A DNA stretch of 64,000 bases, taken from Roseospira marina. GTDB taxonomy: Bacteria > Pseudomonadota > Alphaproteobacteria > Rhodospirillales > Rhodospirillaceae. The translations under genes and the position numbers were made by a program. Positions 1-6,638 of the stretch are shown here, piece after piece. The number at the start of each line of letters is the position of its first letter. Position 1 is the stretch's first letter. The stretch spans positions 119,009-183,008 of the forward strand of contig NZ_JACIGJ010000008.1 of NCBI RefSeq assembly GCF_014197855.1, given 5' to 3'. Under the pieces are notes generated by a model. The model worked only from the letters and a program-made list of their open reading frames with translations. It was not told the origin of the DNA and made no database searches.

Positions 1-901
1 CGCTGGCATGATGGTCATGCTGCTGATGTCGGGGGGCGCGTTCGGCCTGCCTGGCGCGGACGACCTGAAGGATATGATCGAGGCCCTATGGCGTCAGTAT
101 TTCGGGGTCGACCGCGACTTCGAGACCGAGTTCCGCGAAGCGCTGATCGAACTGACCGACAGCCGCACCGTCGCCGAGGTGCTGGCGCGCGGCGCATCGC
201 GGGCCACCCCGGTTGACCTGGGCCGTCGCATCGGCTTGGGCGACCTGATCCCGACCGCTCAGCGCGACATGGATTGGTCTGATCTGGCCGGGCCGGCCGT
301 CTCGACGGTCACGCAACGGGCCCGCCAGTTGGCCGTCGCCTCTAGCCGCGATGACTGGTCCGAGGCGATGGCGCTGGCCCTGCCCGCCCTCGTTCCGGCC
401 TTCCTGCAATATCCCCTCCAGGGCCTCGTGACCTATCCGACCGTCGGCGTCGTCTCGTCCTACGACGGCATGACGCTGATCCGGCCGGAGGACATCCAGA
501 CCGACGATCAGATGTGGAAGGCCCTCGGCTTCACCTCGACCCGCCTCTCGCGCGAATGGGAGGCCCGGGAGGCCATCCGCCGGCGCGGCTCCGCCGTCGA
601 TGTGCTGCGCTCACGCACATACATGAAACTCGCCCTGGCTCTGGCGGAGCAGATGCAGGCCGAGGAAGCCGGCGACACGGCTCGCGCGGATGCCGCTGAC
701 CGACGCTACCGGGACGTGCTGGCCGCCAACGCCCTGCACAACGAGGCCGTCCGCGCCGCTGGACGCGAGTGGGAAGAGGTGCATGTGCGAAAAGCCACCC
801 TCATTCGCAAGGTCCACGAGCTGATCGAGGGCAAACGCCCCCAACTGCCCCAACGCCTCCAGGGCACCCAGGAGCGGACCGAAGCGGTGTTCGGCCACTG
901 A
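1..901 (+). CDS. PLxRFG-type phage virion protein, C-terminal part (5' partial)
   Basis: The frame is open to the left edge, so this is the last ~300 residues of a protein that starts outside the window. The segment near residue 70 (LGRRIGLGDLIP), the following GPAVSTVTQRAR stretch and the hydrophobic PALVPAFLQYPLQGLVTYPT block resemble the C-terminal domain of the very large PLxRFG-type phage proteins, which are packaged or internal virion proteins. The last ~90 residues are charged and helical. It is followed at once by the lysis genes, as expected at the end of a late operon. Family assignment is by recalled motif similarity; exact function is unknown. Confidence 0.6.
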   Translation, partial: AGMMVMLLMSGGAFGLPGADDLKDMIEALWRQYFGVDRDFETEFREALIELTDSRTVAEVLARGASRATPVDLGRRIGLGDLIPTAQRDMDWSDLAGPAVSTVTQRARQLAVASSRDDWSEAMALALPALVPAFLQYPLQGLVTYPTVGVVSSYDGMTLIRPEDIQTDDQMWKALGFTSTRLSREWEAREAIRRRGSAVDVLRSRTYMKLALALAEQMQAEEAGDTARADAADRRYRDVLAANALHNEAVRAAGREWEEVHVRKATLIRKVHELIEGKRPQLPQRLQGTQERTEAVFGH

Positions 902-959
902 GCGCGGCGGGACAAGCCGTAGGGTGACCGAAGACCACCCCACGGAACCCGGCGCGCCC

Positions 960-1289
960 ATGACCACTCCGATCACCTTCGAAGTCCTGGGGACCATCCT
1001 GACCATCATCGCGACCACGGTAGGGGTGGCGATCTGGATCGTGACCGAGATCGCGAAGAGCCGGCGAGACTCCCAGGACGGGCGGCGGGAGCTGTATGCC
1101 CGGATCGACCAAAACATGCATGAGATCGCGGAAACCTATATGCGCCGCGACCTGCATGACGCCGAGATGCGAGCCGTCCAGCACTCCTTGCAGGAAACGA
1201 ACACCATCCTGTCGAACATCACCAACCGCGTTTGCCCATTCGAGGCGCGCCCGGACCCAGGGGACCGTCCTTCGCAGGAGACACGATGA
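960..1289 (+). CDS. small phage membrane protein, holin-like
   Basis: A 109-residue protein with one hydrophobic segment near the N-terminus (about residues 6-28, ILTIIATTVGVAIWIVTEIA) followed by a long charged helix with heptad-like spacing. One membrane span plus a coiled-coil tail, directly ahead of an endolysin, suggests a holin or holin accessory. An upstream GTG at 924 would add 12 residues; neither start has a strong ribosome site, and ATG 960 places the hydrophobic segment at the N-terminus. The stop overlaps the next start as ATGA (1286-1289), so the two are translationally coupled. Confidence 0.5.
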   Translation: MTTPITFEVLGTILTIIATTVGVAIWIVTEIAKSRRDSQDGRRELYARIDQNMHEIAETYMRRDLHDAEMRAVQHSLQETNTILSNITNRVCPFEARPDPGDRPSQETR

Positions 1290-1939
1290 TGGTCGAGACC
1301 CCGAGCCTTTATTCCCACTACCGCGATGTGCCGGCCGGCTCCTGGCGCTGGCCGCATTTCAGCCCGGCCGAAATCGCCTGTCGGGGAACCGGGGAAATCC
1401 TGGTCCATCCGCAGGCGCTCGACGCGCTGGAAGCCCTGCGCGCTGCCCTGGGCGGCAAGCCTCTGATCGTCAACAGCGCGTACCGGTCCGCGACGCACAA
1501 CAAGGCGGTTGGTGGCGCCACGCACTCCAAACACCGCGAGGGCACCGCCTTCGACATCGCGTGCGGCAACGTCCACCCGACCGTGCTGCGCGATGCCGCC
1601 ATGGCCTGCGGCTTTCAGGCCGCCGCCTACTACCCCAAGCAGGGATTCGTGCATGTGGACCTGGGACCGCCCCGCTCCTGGGGCCCGGCGTTCCCGGCCC
1701 GACCGCTTGTGGATGGCGAGGACGACGAACGGTTCGCGGTCGAGAAGACCAAGCCCGCGCCCGGCAAAGTCTCGACCGCCGTTGGTCTGGGCACGTCCGT
1801 TGCCGGCGGAGGGGCCGCCATCCTGGAGCAGTTCGATGGCGACCTCGCCAAGCTCGCCGTCGTGGCCTTGGTCCTGCTGGTCGGCGGCGCTCTCCTTGCG
1901 GCGTGGCGTCTGGGTTGGTTGACGGAGCGTGCGCGGTGA
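1286..1939 (+). CDS. M15-family D,D-peptidase endolysin with C-terminal membrane segment
   Basis: A 217-residue phage peptidoglycan peptidase of the M15_3/VanY-like type. The SxHxxGxAxD zinc site is present as SKHREGTAFD (S81, H83, D90) and the second zinc histidine lies in GFVHVD (H123). The ATG at 1286 follows a CAGGAG ribosome site five bases upstream. After a linker rich in Gly, Ala and Pro, residues ~189-208 form a hydrophobic membrane helix, so this lysin is probably tethered to the inner membrane. It overlaps the gene before (ATGA) and the Rz-like gene after (GTGA). Confidence 0.85.
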   Translation: MMVETPSLYSHYRDVPAGSWRWPHFSPAEIACRGTGEILVHPQALDALEALRAALGGKPLIVNSAYRSATHNKAVGGATHSKHREGTAFDIACGNVHPTVLRDAAMACGFQAAAYYPKQGFVHVDLGPPRSWGPAFPARPLVDGEDDERFAVEKTKPAPGKVSTAVGLGTSVAGGGAAILEQFDGDLAKLAVVALVLLVGGALLAAWRLGWLTERAR

Positions 1940-2337
1940 TCGGCGCTATCGGGCTCGTCGCCCGTTTCGGCCCGGCCTTTGCCGTCGTCGGCGTGCTTCT
2001 GGCGGCGGCCGCAGGGGGATCGTGGATCACGTCGACCGTAGACGAACGCGACCAACTGGAACTGGAGACAGCGGAGCAGCGCGAAACCATAGCGGCCTAC
2101 GACGCCGCGCTGAAAAAGGCCGAGGCGGATCGGCGGGCCGTCGAAGCGGCGCTAGGCCGCGCTGCTGAGCAAACCGCGCGTCTCGTCTCCGACCGCGCCA
2201 CCATCCTGGAGGACCTAAGCCATGCGACCGCTCCGGACTGTCCTGTGCCTGATGCTGTGCGCCGCGCCGTTGATCGCCTGTACTCCGGCGAGGGAAGTGG
2301 CTGGGCCGCCGACCGAGGCCCGCAAGCCGATCCCTGA
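1936..2337 (+). CDS. Rz-like inner-membrane spanin
   Basis: A 133-residue protein starting at GTG 1936 inside the stop of the endolysin gene. Residues ~5-27 are hydrophobic (one N-terminal membrane anchor). They are followed by ~60 residues of Ala/Glu/Arg-rich coiled coil (DERDQLELETAEQRETI and onward), the classical i-spanin architecture. The C-terminal part is overlapped in another frame by a lipoprotein gene, the hallmark Rz/Rz1 arrangement. Spanin pairs fuse inner and outer membranes at the last step of lysis of Gram-negative hosts. Confidence 0.75.
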   Translation: MIGAIGLVARFGPAFAVVGVLLAAAAGGSWITSTVDERDQLELETAEQRETIAAYDAALKKAEADRRAVEAALGRAAEQTARLVSDRATILEDLSHATAPDCPVPDAVRRAVDRLYSGEGSGWAADRGPQADP

Positions 2338-2536
2338 CGCGCTGATGGACTGCCCGGAGGGATCCGAGAGGCCGGATCGGATCGACATAGTGTCCCTGTC
2401 GATCACCCTGGCCGAGGAACGAACCGCCGGGGAAATCTGTCGCGCCAGGATGCGGGAAATCAGGGATCTGGTGACCCCAGCACCTCGGCGCGGCGGGCCC
2501 GCCCTGCCTCTGTCAGGCTCCACCGACCCTCGATAG
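2222..2536 (+). CDS. Rz1-like outer-membrane lipoprotein spanin
   Basis: A 104-residue protein whose first 116 bases overlap the Rz-like gene in another frame. It begins with a signal peptide ending in a lipobox (LIAC, Cys20), so it should be lipid-anchored to the outer membrane. The mature part is short and Pro/Arg-rich, with three further cysteines at most. This is the o-spanin partner of the 1936-2337 product. The 3' end overlaps a possible minus-strand gene (2460-2666). Confidence 0.75.
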   Translation: MRPLRTVLCLMLCAAPLIACTPAREVAGPPTEARKPIPDALMDCPEGSERPDRIDIVSLSITLAEERTAGEICRARMREIRDLVTPAPRRGGPALPLSGSTDPR

Positions 2537-2666
2537 GGGGAGCCACCAGCCCAGCCCGCAAGGCCCTGACAGACAGCCATATCGGCACATCAAAGTCCAG
2601 GTGCCCGTCTTGATCGGCCCCCATAAGCCACAGGGTCACGGCGTGGTCTTCGGTCAAGCGTGTCAT
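2460..2666 (-). CDS. small hypothetical protein, winged-helix-like
   Basis: A 68-residue reading frame with good G/C third positions. The segment LSVRALRAGLVAPP followed by WSLTEAGRARRAE resembles a small winged-helix fold with a beta wing ending in LTEAGR. It is encoded opposite the 3' end of the Rz1-like gene, overlapping it by 77 bases. A purine-rich GGGAAGAG lies about 14 bases before the ATG, a weak ribosome site. It may be a phage regulatory or accessory protein; no function can be assigned. Confidence 0.4.
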   Translation of the reverse strand: MTRLTEDHAVTLWLMGADQDGHLDFDVPIWLSVRALRAGLVAPPIEGRWSLTEAGRARRAEVLGSPDP

Positions 2667-2702
2667 GATAGGCGGCCCGATGCTCTTCCCAGCGAATTCA
2701 CT

Positions 2703-2969
2703 TTGTCACGCCCCCGCCCGCATTTCAACTCCCGCCGCGCGGGGCTCTCTCTTAGGTCGAGACCGGAAAAGGTCCGGCCGACGCGCACACTGACGCGCAC
2801 CGTGACCGTAGATGGCGTCGCCGTCAGCCTCGATCATACGGTGGATGGCGCGGCGGTCGGGGTCTACATCACGCCACCGGATCAGACCGAGCCGGAGGTC
2901 CGCATCCTGTGTCACCGGCTTTCGGTGGCGCTGTGCCGGCTGATCCAGGACCGGCCAGCGGACCTTTGA
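2703..2969 (+). CDS. small hypothetical protein, start uncertain
   Basis: An open frame whose second half (from about 2795, VTVDGVAVSLDHTV and onward) has coding-like third positions and alternating hydrophobic residues suggesting beta strands, ending in an amphipathic helix (RLSVALCRLIQDRP). The frame extends upstream, but no convincing start or ribosome site is visible; TTG 2703 and GTG 2802 are possible. It has no recognised family. It is the last GC-rich coding-like stretch before the AT-rich cassette. Confidence 0.3.
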   Translation: MSRPRPHFNSRRAGLSLRSRPEKVRPTRTLTRTVTVDGVAVSLDHTVDGAAVGVYITPPDQTEPEVRILCHRLSVALCRLIQDRPADL

Positions 2970-3153
2970 CCTGCGCCCCGTCTAGGTACGCGGCGGGCCG
3001 CGATCAAGCGCGCCACGACGTCTTCTCTATAAGCGATCCAAGCCGCCAGCAACCGCTTCCGTTTCGCCCCGCCAACGTCGCCGATAGCCCGAAACAGCGA
3101 TTAAACTGATAGCCATAGGTCGCAAATCGCACCTACCCACCCTTCTCCACATA

Positions 3154-3162
3154 TGGTATAAT
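3154..3162 (+). promoter_or_regulatory. extended -10 promoter candidate for the PRTase-DprA cassette
   Basis: The sequence TGGTATAAT contains a perfect -10 hexamer (3157-3162) preceded by the TGn extension, which can compensate for the absent -35 match here. It lies about 140 bases before the first gene and is the strongest promoter-like element in the gap. Confidence 0.45.
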
Positions 3163-3234
3163 TGTTCGCGATATCGTGGCGACGGCTAATATTCTCAATC
3201 CCCATATCCGCGCGACGAGAGCAATCGAACCCAA

Positions 3235-3259
3235 ATCGGTTGATCTAAAGTCAACCGAT
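3235..3259. repeat. 9-bp perfect inverted repeat in the cassette leader
   Basis: ATCGGTTGA (3235-3243) and TCAACCGAT (3251-3259) flank a seven-base loop, between the promoter candidate and the first gene. As RNA it forms a stable hairpin; as DNA it could be an operator. It is not followed by a T-run on either strand, so it is not a typical terminator. Confidence 0.6.
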
Positions 3260-3303
3260 CCAAAATAAAAAAATCACGTCAGCAAAAAAGTGGGAAGTTT
3301 AAT

Positions 3304-3975
3304 ATGTCGATACCAAGCTGGACCCCTTTTGGTACAATGATGTATTTTCCTCGTCTGGATGCAAGCGGACACACGCTTCCTGTTTACACCATAGGGTGGC
3401 GCTTCACTGATGATGCCGATGAGTGGTCAAGGCGTTTCATTGGCTTTAAAAATGGCGAACGCGAACATTTGCGCGGCGCCGCCCGGGCCTTAAGGTACTG
3501 CATGCAGGACTTTGTGTATAAGAAAAAATTAAAAAAAGAAAGCACTGGATTATTAACCGCCATATATTCTTCAAAGACAAGGTCAGAAGAAAATTCTTCC
3601 TTATATATACTTGGAAAGTGGCTGTCGGCTCAGTTGGATGTAAAATTTCTTTCACATCACCTTACAAAAGAGGTGCACAGATCCCTTCATAGCTTGGGGT
3701 CAAGGTACGATCGAGATTCGGAGGTTTTTCAAAAATATAGATGCACGAAAATTACTGGAGTAACTGATGTTATTATTTTAGATGATCTTGTTACTAGGGG
3801 CGCTACATTTAAAGATATAAGTCGATCGATCGAAAAAAGTACGCCCGGAGTCTCAGTATACGGAATTGCTCTTGCCAAAAATGAGAGGGTTTCGTATGCT
3901 AAACAATGCGGAGCCTCCATAAGTAATGGTCATATACCGGAAAATATGAATAGGTTATGGATTGGAAGTAAATAA
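3304..3975 (+). CDS. ComF-like phosphoribosyltransferase of accessory cassette
   Basis: A 223-residue protein with the PRPP-binding loop of type I phosphoribosyltransferases, VIILDDLVTRGATF; the two acidic residues are D160 and D161 and the loop ends near T168. Upstream, residues ~123-146 (HRSLHSLGSRYDRDSEVF) sit where ComF-family proteins have their QxxL...R...F segment. The first ~50 residues are not recognised and there is no zinc finger. The base composition is clearly richer in A/T than the flanking phage genes, with many A/T third positions. A GGAAG ribosome site precedes the ATG. The next gene's ATG follows this stop codon with no spacer, so the two form one operon. The substrate is unknown. 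Confidence 0.75.
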   Translation: MSIPSWTPFGTMMYFPRLDASGHTLPVYTIGWRFTDDADEWSRRFIGFKNGEREHLRGAARALRYCMQDFVYKKKLKKESTGLLTAIYSSKTRSEENSSLYILGKWLSAQLDVKFLSHHLTKEVHRSLHSLGSRYDRDSEVFQKYRCTKITGVTDVIILDDLVTRGATFKDISRSIEKSTPGVSVYGIALAKNERVSYAKQCGASISNGHIPENMNRLWIGSK

Positions 3976-4896
3976 ATGAGCTCCATTGTATCAAATGAAA
4001 CCTACCGCATACTGAAACTTTCAGTGACACCGGGAGTTGGCGCAGCTTGTTTGCGTAAGATATCCTTATTTGCTCAGAAAAATGGAATCGAATCACTTTA
4101 CAATGATAGAGATGTATACAAGTTTCTGCCCTCAAGAATAGAAGCGTATAACGCAGAGAGCTCAAGTACATCTGCGGACAAAATTCTTGTGTCCTGTGAT
4201 GAAAACAATGTTCGTTTGATATCGTTTCTAGACCCCCTATACCCTGCCGCATTAAAAAGTGTCCCCGACTTTCCAGTTCTCCTTTATATAAAGGGCGACG
4301 CAGCAGCCCTCTCGAAGGTTGGCTGCGCTGTCGTCGGAACGAGGCACGCAAGTAAGCTTGGGCTTAGCTGGGCTCGGCAAATTGCCTCACTACTTGTTAA
4401 GAACGGATTTTGCGTCGTTAGTGGTCTCGCGCTCGGAATTGATACGGCAGCTCACGAAGGCGCTTTACAGGCTGGCGGGGCTACGGTGGCGGTCATGGCC
4501 CATGGTCTTGATAAGGTGACGCCAGCAAGAAATAAGAACCTATCGACCCAAATAATTGAAAATGGTGGAGCCCTGGTTTCTGAACATGCTCCTGGAGTTC
4601 CGCCCCGAAAACAAGAGTATGTTCGTAGAAACAGGATACAAAGCGGCCTTTCTATATGCTCTTTAGTGGTAGAGAGCAGCGAAAGCGGCGGATCAATATA
4701 TCAGGGCAAGTTTACATTGCAACAGAATAGGAAGTTATTTTGTATTATGCCCCCTGAAAATACACGCGGGGTATCCGACTTTCAGGCAGCGGGCGCGAGG
4801 AGGTTGATTAGAGAAGCGGGAGCCAAGCCGATTGGCTCGAGCGAGGAGTTGCTTTCGGCAATTAATTCCGCAGAGATAACCAACTCAATGAACTAA
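3976..4896 (+). CDS. short DprA/SMF-type Rossmann protein of accessory cassette
   Basis: A 306-residue DprA-family protein. An N-terminal helical (SAM/HhH-like) region, LKLSVTPGVGAACLRKI, is followed by the SMF Rossmann domain (~115-258). That domain has GTRHASKLG (121-129), SGLALGIDTAAH (149-160), RRNRIQSGLS (217-226) and ESGGS (236-240), all close to the DprA pattern. It stops soon after the Rossmann core and a short tail, so the C-terminal winged helix of housekeeping DprA seems absent. It starts at the base after the PRTase stop, with GGAAG seven bases upstream. Chromosomal DprA loads RecA on incoming DNA; here the AT-rich composition, truncation and PRTase partner suggest a nucleotide-sensing or conflict role instead, which is inference. 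Confidence 0.8.
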   Translation: MSSIVSNETYRILKLSVTPGVGAACLRKISLFAQKNGIESLYNDRDVYKFLPSRIEAYNAESSSTSADKILVSCDENNVRLISFLDPLYPAALKSVPDFPVLLYIKGDAAALSKVGCAVVGTRHASKLGLSWARQIASLLVKNGFCVVSGLALGIDTAAHEGALQAGGATVAVMAHGLDKVTPARNKNLSTQIIENGGALVSEHAPGVPPRKQEYVRRNRIQSGLSICSLVVESSESGGSIYQGKFTLQQNRKLFCIMPPENTRGVSDFQAAGARRLIREAGAKPIGSSEELLSAINSAEITNSMN

Positions 4897-4974
4897 AGCT
4901 CTTAGCGTCGTGGATGGCGTCCCAGAGCTCAGTGACGGTGCGGACGCCGCAGATGGAACCGCGTAAGCATTTGC

Positions 4975-5352
4975 CTACTTCGCAGCCACTCCCAATAGGA
5001 AATCGAGAAACCCCCGCCGCGCATCAGGCCGCAAGGCCCTGTACGCCTCCAGGACTTCGCGCTCCTCGGGATCATCCGACGCCGCGGAGTTGCCACCTGC
5101 TAGCGGATCATGCTGTCCGAAGAAGGTAGAGACGGGAACGCCGAGAACACGGGCCGCTGAAGCCATGGCGCTGACGGTGATGATCACGCTGCCATTCTCC
5201 AGCCGGTGGACCTGAGCCGGCTGCATCCCCATGCGCTCCGCCATGTCAGCCACCGACAGGCCCGCGCGTTCCCGCGCCTCTCGGATGGACTGGCCTATGT
5301 CGCGCTCCAAGGCAACGTTCCGCTGCCCACGGCGCCGCACGCTTTCATTCAT
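4975..5352 (-). CDS. XRE-family transcriptional regulator (phage-type repressor)
   Basis: A 125-residue protein with an N-terminal helix-turn-helix at ~residues 18-72 (IREARERAGLSVADMAERMG, then QPAQVHRLENG). A C-terminal helical tail (EEREVLEAYRALRPDARRGF) is typical of short Cro/C1-type regulators; there is no LexA-type peptidase domain. The gene is on the strand opposite to the phage structural genes and directly follows the PRTase-DprA pair tail to tail. Inverted and direct half-sites of the form GCTWTCAWT overlap its own start and lie just upstream (5341-5385), which suggests autoregulation. GC content is high, unlike the neighbouring cassette. Confidence 0.8.
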   Translation of the reverse strand: MNESVRRRGQRNVALERDIGQSIREARERAGLSVADMAERMGMQPAQVHRLENGSVIITVSAMASAARVLGVPVSTFFGQHDPLAGGNSAASDDPEEREVLEAYRALRPDARRGFLDFLLGVAAK

Positions 5353-5408
5353 TGAAAGCCCCCCCTACTGTCACCCATTGATAGCATAGGGGCTGGTGGC
5401 GCTATAGC
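5341..5408. promoter_or_regulatory. putative operator array of the XRE regulator
   Basis: GCTTTCATT (5341-5349) and ATTGAAAGC (5351-5359) form an inverted pair over the regulator's start codon. ATTGATAGC (5377-5385) repeats the same half-site, and a GCTATAGC palindrome lies at 5401-5408. Repeated half-sites at the repressor's own 5' end are what an autoregulatory operator looks like. TGATAGC followed by ATAGG (5379-5390) recurs almost exactly at 3107-3119. Confidence 0.45.
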
Positions 5409-5427
5409 CTTTCTTTAGTTGTGTATC

Positions 5428-5449
5428 TCCCCTAACGAAAGTTAGGGGA
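5428..5449. repeat. 9-bp inverted repeat with GAAA loop
   Basis: TCCCCTAAC and GTTAGGGGA flank GAAA, giving a hairpin closed by a C-G pair with a GNRA-type tetraloop on the plus strand. It lies between the nuclease gene and the XRE gene. No T-run follows on either strand. It may be an operator, an RNA structure or a transcription attenuator. Confidence 0.55.
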
Positions 5450-5561
5450 TCTCGCGGGACTCAAAACTTCAGCGATGGCTCGCCGCGACGGGCGGCTCGC
5501 GCCAAAACCACGACGGTCCGAAAAACGGGATTCTTAGCACTCGTCGGATCCTCGAACTGAC

Positions 5562-5990
5562 TCACCTTGAAACGCAGTACCCTGGCAGAGGCATTCGCTG
5601 CGCCTCGGGCTGCTCATCTTCAGCGTATCGGCCGCCGCTGAAACGCGGGCAATCGCGCCCGAGGCCGGCGCGGACAAGGGCCGCCGCAATATCATGGTGA
5701 TCGATCGAGCACACCCCGATCATTCGGTCGTATGACCTTTCGCCCGTCAGCGTGCAGGTGACGATCCGGCCGCCAACCAAGGTGCGCATGAACCGCGCTG
5801 CCTCAGGGCCGCCAGGGTCGGCCAGCTCCGGAGCATGCAAGCCCTGGAGTCGGATCGGCTGACCGGAAACCACAATCGTGTCGCCGTCGCGGACGTGCGT
5901 GACCTGACCGGTCAGTGTGTCGGTGGCGTAGGCGGAGGTCATCATGATGATGGTCATAATGGTGGCTAGCTGGGCGGAGATACAATGCAT
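5562..5990 (-). CDS. secreted thermonuclease-family (SNase-like) protein
   Basis: A 142-residue staphylococcal-nuclease-like protein when started at the ATG at 5990, which gives a signal peptide (MHCISAQLATIMTIIMMTSAYA) and has GAGG eight bases upstream. The mature part has DGDT (35-38), RLQGLHAPE (R48, E56) and DRMIGVC (R89), matching the SNase catalytic Arg/Glu/Arg set. The C-terminus carries several cysteines for a periplasmic fold. An in-frame ATG further upstream would bury the signal peptide. Such genes are frequent in alphaproteobacterial genomes; within this prophage it looks like cargo. It is oriented like the XRE gene and opposite to the virion genes. Confidence 0.75.
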   Translation of the reverse strand: MHCISAQLATIMTIIMMTSAYATDTLTGQVTHVRDGDTIVVSGQPIRLQGLHAPELADPGGPEAARFMRTLVGGRIVTCTLTGERSYDRMIGVCSIDHHDIAAALVRAGLGRDCPRFSGGRYAEDEQPEAQRMPLPGYCVSR

Positions 5991-6107
5991 CGGCGGGACC
6001 TCATACTCGAAACAAATTGTGGTGGCCTCAATCCGGCCACCACCTTCTTTCGGCATACTTCTTCGCTAATCGCAGCGAAAAACGGCACAATAACCGATTG
6101 ATTTTAG

Positions 6108-6200
6108 GAACGAACCCACTTCGTGAACAACATGATGAGCCAGGGCGCGGTGCTGATCGACGGGGCCGGCGTGGCCTCCCTGCCCTGCCACGAAGACTGA
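6108..6200 (+). pseudogene. possible C-terminal remnant of a phage structural gene
   Basis: A short open frame begins right after a TAG stop at 6105-6107 and encodes a plausible protein tail (VNNMMSQGAVLIDGAGVASL, then PCHED) ending at 6200. GC-rich phage sequence resumes here after the accessory block, and the tail module follows directly. It could be the cut 3' end of a head or connector gene, or a small intact gene from GTG 6123. The evidence is compositional and positional only. Confidence 0.3.
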
Positions 6201-6290
6201 TCCCCCTCTCGCCGATCCCCCAGTCGTGCGCCCGCGTGTCGTCCGGTCCCGAACCGCGCGGGCGTTTTTGCCTCCGAAGGAGACCCCGCC

Positions 6291-6533
6291 ATGGCCTTTG
6301 CCCCTCAGGATCTGTCGGTGCTCTGTTACGCCAACGGCTTCACGCTCTGGCACTACACCACCGACGACACCGCCGCCGCCGTCACCGGCGCCCGGTATTT
6401 CGATCCGGCCGCGCCCTATGTACGCGTCGGCGATGTGATGATCTGCAACACCGATACGGATGGGACGCCCGGCGCGGCGCTCTACCGCGTGGCGGGCAAC
6501 GCCGACGGCGCGGTCAGCGTGGCGGCGGTGTAG
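6291..6533 (+). CDS. small phage structural-region protein
   Basis: An 80-residue protein with a clear AAGGAG ribosome site before ATG 6291. The sequence has alternating hydrophobic and polar residues (FTLWHYTTDD, YVRVGDVMICNTD) suggesting a small beta-rich fold. It sits immediately upstream of the tail tubular A-like gene, where podoviruses often encode small head-completion or decoration proteins. No family is recognised. Confidence 0.6.
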   Translation: MAFAPQDLSVLCYANGFTLWHYTTDDTAAAVTGARYFDPAAPYVRVGDVMICNTDTDGTPGAALYRVAGNADGAVSVAAV

Positions 6534-6638
6534 GCCCCCCGACCCATTCCGCGCCGCACCACACCCCGCCCCTCACCGGGCGGGGTTTCTGTGTGCGCGT
6601 CTCAATCCACGCGCCCGCGCCAGAGGAGGACCCCCGCC

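Larger units (their letters stand above)
2970..3303 (+). promoter_or_regulatory. intergenic leader of the PRTase-DprA cassette
   Basis: This 334-base gap marks the change from GC-rich phage DNA to the AT-rich cassette. It holds two GATAGC motifs (3083-3088 and 3108-3113), an extended -10 promoter candidate (3154-3162), and a perfect inverted repeat (3235-3259). It ends with an A-rich stretch and a GGAAG ribosome site six bases before the ATG at 3304. No protein-coding signal was seen in it. Confidence 0.5.

Noticed and set aside
2706..2915. 69-codon minus-strand frame opposite the hypothetical gene at 2703
   Set aside because: It has no ribosome site and poorer third-position signal than the plus-strand frame; taken as a shadow.
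3200..3290. tRNA-like fragment on the minus strand (anticodon-arm-like hairpin with loop CTTTAGA, then GGTTCGATT-like sequence)
   Set aside because: The stem is nine base pairs instead of five, the supposed T-arm does not pair, and no D-arm or acceptor stem can be built. It is treated as an inverted repeat only.
3976..4896. Housekeeping competence DprA
   Set aside because: The gene is AT-rich, phage-embedded, lacks the C-terminal winged helix and is coupled to a PRTase gene. A role in natural transformation cannot be excluded but is not the simplest reading.
5428..5449. Rho-independent terminator
   Set aside because: The hairpin is perfect, but no T-run follows on either strand.
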